Assembly (NCBI GenBank): GCA_030064795.1
Contig: JASJEI010000432.1
Span: 1 to 7,990, forward strand
DNA length: 7,990 nucleotides
Direction of reading: 5' to 3'
Source of the DNA: Pleurocapsa sp. MO_226.B13
Lineage (GTDB): Bacteria; Cyanobacteriota; Cyanobacteriia; Cyanobacteriales; Xenococcaceae
The first letter of the stretch is position 1; each line of letters begins with the position of its first letter. The position numbers and the translations under genes are program-made. Positions 5,073 to 7,990 of this stretch are shown here, piece by piece. A model generated the notes under the pieces. That model was not told the DNA's origin, made no database searches, and saw only the letters and a list, made by a program, of their open reading frames with translations.

Positions 5073-6728
5073 ATGAATATACATCGATACTTAGCAGCAC
5101 TACTCATTGCTCCTGCTTTAACCTTTACCCAGCCGTCCTTGGCTCAAAGCTCAAAGCCGACCCTAAATCAGAAGCTGGCAATGTATACCAAGCCTGCTGT
5201 AGTTCGCATTTGGAATACATGTTACGGTATGGAGCATGTTAGTGATGAGTGGAGTAGTCCTGTAGACTATAACTTAAGCTTCCTAGGAACAGGTTTTTTG
5301 ATAAATCCTAATGGCTATATTGTAACAAGCGGCAATGTTATAGACAAAGAAGAGTGTATAAATCGCCTTGCTGATAACATATCGAGGAGTAGTAATGGCA
5401 ACCAAAATGATATTAAAAACTCGCTAAAATTCCTAGAGCAAAATAACATTGAGCCTTTCCACGATCAGCTTGTGATTCTGCCAAATTCTGAAGTCGAACC
5501 CTTGCCCTTCAAAATTAAGGAGACGGGTAGAGTTAGTGTTGAGGGGAAATTTAGTTTTAGTGAAATAAATAATGATGTTGCCATTATCAAGATTCCGATC
5601 GAAAACGCCCCTACTCTTGTGCTCGGAGATTCTAGACAGGTCAAAATCCAGGATCCCGTACTAACAGTCGGATATCCAACTACTGCTGATATCGATCTCC
5701 AACAGAAGCTGACAAGGAAGTCATGGTACGAAGCGTCTGTTCAGAAGGGCAGCATAGCAAGCAGTACAAAAAAACTACATGGAGGTTATCCTATTCTACA
5801 AATCGATATTCAAGCAGGAAAAGGCAGCGGAGGCAGTCCCCTGATTAATAGTCAAAATAAAGTCATTGGTATGCTCGTCTCCTCGCAATCCGGAAAAGAT
5901 AATACTATTCCCCTAGCTATTACCACGAACACGATTAGGGAATTTATTAGCCAGTCTGGCACTAAAAATGATCATAAAGGGATGACTGACCAATTATACA
6001 ACCAGGGACTCCGCCTCTACTGGAAGGAGAATTACGAGGAAGCAAAAACAAAATTTTTACAAGTCAAGCAAAGCTTCAAGGTTGAGGGAGTCTCTGCGCA
6101 CTCAGAGGTAGAAGACCTAATAGACAAAATAGAACAGATTAAGACTGAGTGGGGGATGAAGCCGTTGAAAAATCCCACCTACCTGTTACTGTTGGTTCTA
6201 GTCGCAGGAGGCGGGGTTGTTGCGGCAGTTGCCTACTTCTTATTACGACGTCAATCAAGTGCTAGGAAAGCTTTCCCTGTATCTACAGATGTCTCAGCAG
6301 AAGAGAGATCGGTCTCCACAAACTCCTATGAAAGAAATGGGTTCGGCAGTACACAAAGCTGGCTAGAACTGAAGTGTCAGAAGCAAATTCGCCGATTTCA
6401 GCTTTATAAAGAGGAACATCACTTGGGTCGAGAGTCTCCTTGGTCAGATCTCGTCATACCGGCTGAGTGGGAAGTCGTTTCCAGGCATCATGCCATCTTA
6501 CGCAAAGATGGAGAAGATTATCGCATTTACGATGGAGATGGTACAGTTCCCAGTCGCAATGGACTGTGGATCGACGACGATTCCCGTGTTGACCCTCAGG
6601 ATGGATATCCTCTTGAAAATGGCGATCGACTCAAGATTGGCCAAGATCCTCACGAACAGGTTGTACTGACTTACTTCAATCCCACCACTAATCAGGCAGG
6701 GGTAAAAGAGACCAAGACGGTAGATTGA
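5073..6728 (+). CDS. Membrane-anchored trypsin-like (HtrA-type fold) protein with cytoplasmic FHA domain; catalytic His replaced by Asn
   Basis: The 551-residue protein has four parts. A signal peptide (1-25, cleavage likely after SLAQ) exports a trypsin-like domain (about 38-295). TPR-like helices follow (about 308-333, LYNQGLRLYWKENYEEA). One membrane segment (about 369-391) is flanked by RRQSSARK, which places the C-terminus in the cytoplasm. There an FHA phosphothreonine-binding domain (about 430-535) shows LGRES (451-455), VSRHHA (469-474), PSRNGLWI (493-500) and ENGDRLKIG (515-523). In the protease domain the Asp is present (NNDVAIIKI, D168) and so is the Ser loop (GSGGSPL, S252). The motif that normally reads TNAHVV is TSGNVI (85-90), with N88 in the His place (codon AAT, 5334-5336). 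The protein may therefore be proteolytically inactive. C50 and C95 could form a disulfide. A kinase gene follows after 70 bases on the same strand, a typical FHA/kinase pairing. Confidence 0.93.
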   Translation: MNIHRYLAALLIAPALTFTQPSLAQSSKPTLNQKLAMYTKPAVVRIWNTCYGMEHVSDEWSSPVDYNLSFLGTGFLINPNGYIVTSGNVIDKEECINRLADNISRSSNGNQNDIKNSLKFLEQNNIEPFHDQLVILPNSEVEPLPFKIKETGRVSVEGKFSFSEINNDVAIIKIPIENAPTLVLGDSRQVKIQDPVLTVGYPTTADIDLQQKLTRKSWYEASVQKGSIASSTKKLHGGYPILQIDIQAGKGSGGSPLINSQNKVIGMLVSSQSGKDNTIPLAITTNTIREFISQSGTKNDHKGMTDQLYNQGLRLYWKENYEEAKTKFLQVKQSFKVEGVSAHSEVEDLIDKIEQIKTEWGMKPLKNPTYLLLLVLVAGGGVVAAVAYFLLRRQSSARKAFPVSTDVSAEERSVSTNSYERNGFGSTQSWLELKCQKQIRRFQLYKEEHHLGRESPWSDLVIPAEWEVVSRHHAILRKDGEDYRIYDGDGTVPSRNGLWIDDDSRVDPQDGYPLENGDRLKIGQDPHEQVVLTYFNPTTNQAGVKETKTVD

Positions 6729-6798
6729 TATCCTCACCTGTCCTCATTACTTCCCATTGGGTGCCAGGATTTTGTCGAAGTCTCAGGAGAATTAGGCG

Positions 6799-7990
6799 AT
6801 GTTAAAGCAATTATTGGACAGACACTTATTGGACGGACACTTATTGGGCGGGCACTACCGAGTTGTCCAATCCTTGGGAGAAGGAGGATTAGCTAAAACC
6901 TACATTGTGGAAGACTATCACCGACCCGGTCATCCTAAGTGTGCTGTCAAATTCCTTAAGCCTGCTAGTACCAATCCCGACTTCTTGCCTACTGCTAGGC
7001 GTCTGTTTAACAAAGAAGCAGAAATCCTGGAACAGCTAGGTCAGCATGATCAGATTCCTCGGCTGTTGGCTTACTTTGAAGAAAACCAAGAGTTCTACTT
7101 AGTACAAGATTTCATCGAGGGTCATACCCTCAGTACAGAACTGCCACCAGGACACCGCTGGTCTGAAAGCAAAGTCATCCTGATGCTACAAGATGTCTTG
7201 CGTACTCTGAAATTCGTTCATAGCTATGGGGTCATTCATCGGGATATCAAGCCAAACAACTTGATTAGGCGGCAGAAAGATGGTCGATTGGTGTTGATTG
7301 ACTTTGGTGCGGTCAAGCAAGTTCGCGATCTACGGATTATGACTTACTTGCCGCTAGCTCAAAAGACTATCTCTATTGGCACCGAAGGATATATGCCAAC
7401 AGAACAGGTACGAGGTAAACCACGCTTGAACAGTGACATTTATGCCCTAGGAATGATTGGTATCCAAGCTCTTACAGGAGTAGCTCCTGTTTACTTGCAG
7501 GAAGATGCCGACGGTGAGGTCATCTGGCAAGATCGAGCAGAGGTTAGCGAAGAGCTAGCTACTATCCTCAGCAGGATGGTACGCTACCACTTCAAAGAGC
7601 GCTATCAGTCTGCGACTGAAGTACTGCAGGCACTCCAACCACTAGCCGATCGCTATACACTTATCCGATCGACCTCAGGCACTAGACAGGCAAGTCCAGA
7701 AGTAGCCCCTGAACCCGAGCTGCGGAAGACGAAAGTGTCTCTGGGCATTGAGCCCTTGAACCTGGAAGCAGTTCCTAAGCCTGAGCTACGGGAGACAAAG
7801 GTAGCTCTAGATATTAAACAGCCAACTCCAGAATTAGCTCCTAAACCTGAGCTGAGAGAGACAAAAGTAGCTCTAGGAAATGAACGCTCAGATGCGGAAG
7901 CAGTTAATGAGGTGGAGTTACGGGACACTAAGGTAGCCCTAGATATTAAACAGCCAAGTTCAGAATTAGCCACTGAACCTGAGCCACGGG
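6799..7990 (+). CDS. Serine/threonine protein kinase with C-terminal 22-residue repeats, 3' end cut by window
   Basis: A eukaryotic-type kinase that phosphorylates Ser/Thr of partner proteins in the cytoplasm. I read 397 residues before the window ends. The domain (about 17-285) has the Gly loop GEGGLAKTY (27-35, third Gly replaced by A32), AVKFLKP with the ATP Lys K51, the αC Glu in NKEAEIL, HRDIKPNN (147-154, catalytic D149), DFGAVKQ (168-174), an activation segment ending GTEGYMPTEQ (194-203), and SDIYALGMIGIQALTG (212-227). All residues needed for catalysis are present. The N-terminus is a 5-residue triplication (LLDRH-LLDGH-LLGGH). From about residue 301 the tail is a tandem repeat with ELR-x-TKV-x-L cores. 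The ATG has AGGAG (6785-6789) nine bases upstream. It is probably co-transcribed with the FHA-bearing gene before it, making that protein a likely partner or substrate. Confidence 0.95.
   Translation, partial: MLKQLLDRHLLDGHLLGGHYRVVQSLGEGGLAKTYIVEDYHRPGHPKCAVKFLKPASTNPDFLPTARRLFNKEAEILEQLGQHDQIPRLLAYFEENQEFYLVQDFIEGHTLSTELPPGHRWSESKVILMLQDVLRTLKFVHSYGVIHRDIKPNNLIRRQKDGRLVLIDFGAVKQVRDLRIMTYLPLAQKTISIGTEGYMPTEQVRGKPRLNSDIYALGMIGIQALTGVAPVYLQEDADGEVIWQDRAEVSEELATILSRMVRYHFKERYQSATEVLQALQPLADRYTLIRSTSGTRQASPEVAPEPELRKTKVSLGIEPLNLEAVPKPELRETKVALDIKQPTPELAPKPELRETKVALGNERSDAEAVNEVELRDTKVALDIKQPSSELATEPEPR
6811..6855 (+). repeat. Three 15-bp tandem repeats at the kinase N-terminus
   Basis: TTATTGGACAGACAC, TTATTGGACGGACAC and TTATTGGGCGGGCAC follow each other without gaps and encode LLDRH, LLDGH and LLGGH. 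Related kinases normally have a single LLGG-x-YR lead-in just before the Gly loop, so the first two units look like an in-frame expansion of it. The period is a multiple of three, so copy changes would not break the frame. Confidence 0.85.
7699..7990 (+). repeat. 66-bp coding tandem repeat (22-residue units) in the kinase tail
   Basis: Units cover residues 301-322, 323-344, 345-366 and 367-388, with a fifth begun at 389 when the window ends. The core ELR(E/K/D)TKV(A/S)L puts a Thr at 311, 333, 355 and 377, exactly 22 apart. Units 2 and 4 share LDIKQP and units 3 and 5 share ELA, so a 44-residue (132-bp) duplication lies over the basic one; the DNA CTAGATATTAAACAGCCA recurs at 7807 and 7939. 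The array continues past the window, so total copy number is unknown. Confidence 0.9.

Noticed and set aside
5042..5242. Alternative upstream ATG frame before the protease/FHA gene
   Set aside because: It is out of frame with the clear signal peptide and lacks the strong ribosome binding site; it is a shadow frame.
7653..7973. 106-codon minus-strand frame made of repeats (SRATFVSRSSG type)
   Set aside because: It is the antisense reading of the kinase tandem repeats. Its periodicity is fully explained by the 66-bp coding repeat on the plus strand.

Overview
The window looks like an accessory region from a filamentous-type cyanobacterium. The support is one complete HIP1 octamer (GCGATCGC at 3281-3288) with several partial ones, a Ser/Thr kinase of the cyanobacterial type (LLGG-x-YR lead-in, DFGAVKQ, GTEGYMP), a SEFIR-domain protein of a layout common in cyanobacteria, decayed insertion sequences, and C-run/G-run intergenic repeats. 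All of this is judged by eye from sequence and translation; no search was run.

Layout. (1) 1-1003, minus: a nearly complete GalT/ADP-glucose phosphorylase-family nucleotidyltransferase that runs off the left edge. (2) 1004-1937: a mobile-element graveyard. It holds a ~410-bp element with perfect 22-bp inverted ends and a C-terminal transposase-like fragment, immediately followed by a second, unrelated transposase fragment on the other strand. (3) 1938-4346: a small cluster with defence-like character. On the minus strand lie a nucleoside 2-deoxyribosyltransferase-like protein and then a SEFIR protein with a TPR-like linker and four membrane segments; divergent from them is a small multi-helix membrane protein. 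(4) 4347-5072: a 726-base gene-free stretch with three copies of a GTGTACAC-centred repeat, C-run/G-run hairpins containing a nested insertion, and two strong inverted repeats just upstream of the next gene. (5) 5073-7990, plus: a probable two-gene operon. It encodes a secreted, membrane-anchored trypsin-like domain with a cytoplasmic FHA domain, then a Ser/Thr kinase whose C-terminal tail is a 22-residue tandem repeat running off the right edge.

How the genes may work together (inference). In region 3, a SEFIR domain (a TIR relative, some members of which are NAD-depleting antiphage effectors), a deoxyribosyltransferase fold and a small membrane protein fit a nucleotide-centred immunity module next to a mobile-element scar. 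In region 5, the kinase could phosphorylate threonines in its own repeats (xTKVxL, four copies exactly 22 residues apart). The FHA domain next door could read that mark, linking cytoplasmic phosphorylation to a periplasmic protease-like domain. That protease domain carries Asn where the catalytic His is expected, so it may act as a sensor or binding domain and not as an enzyme.
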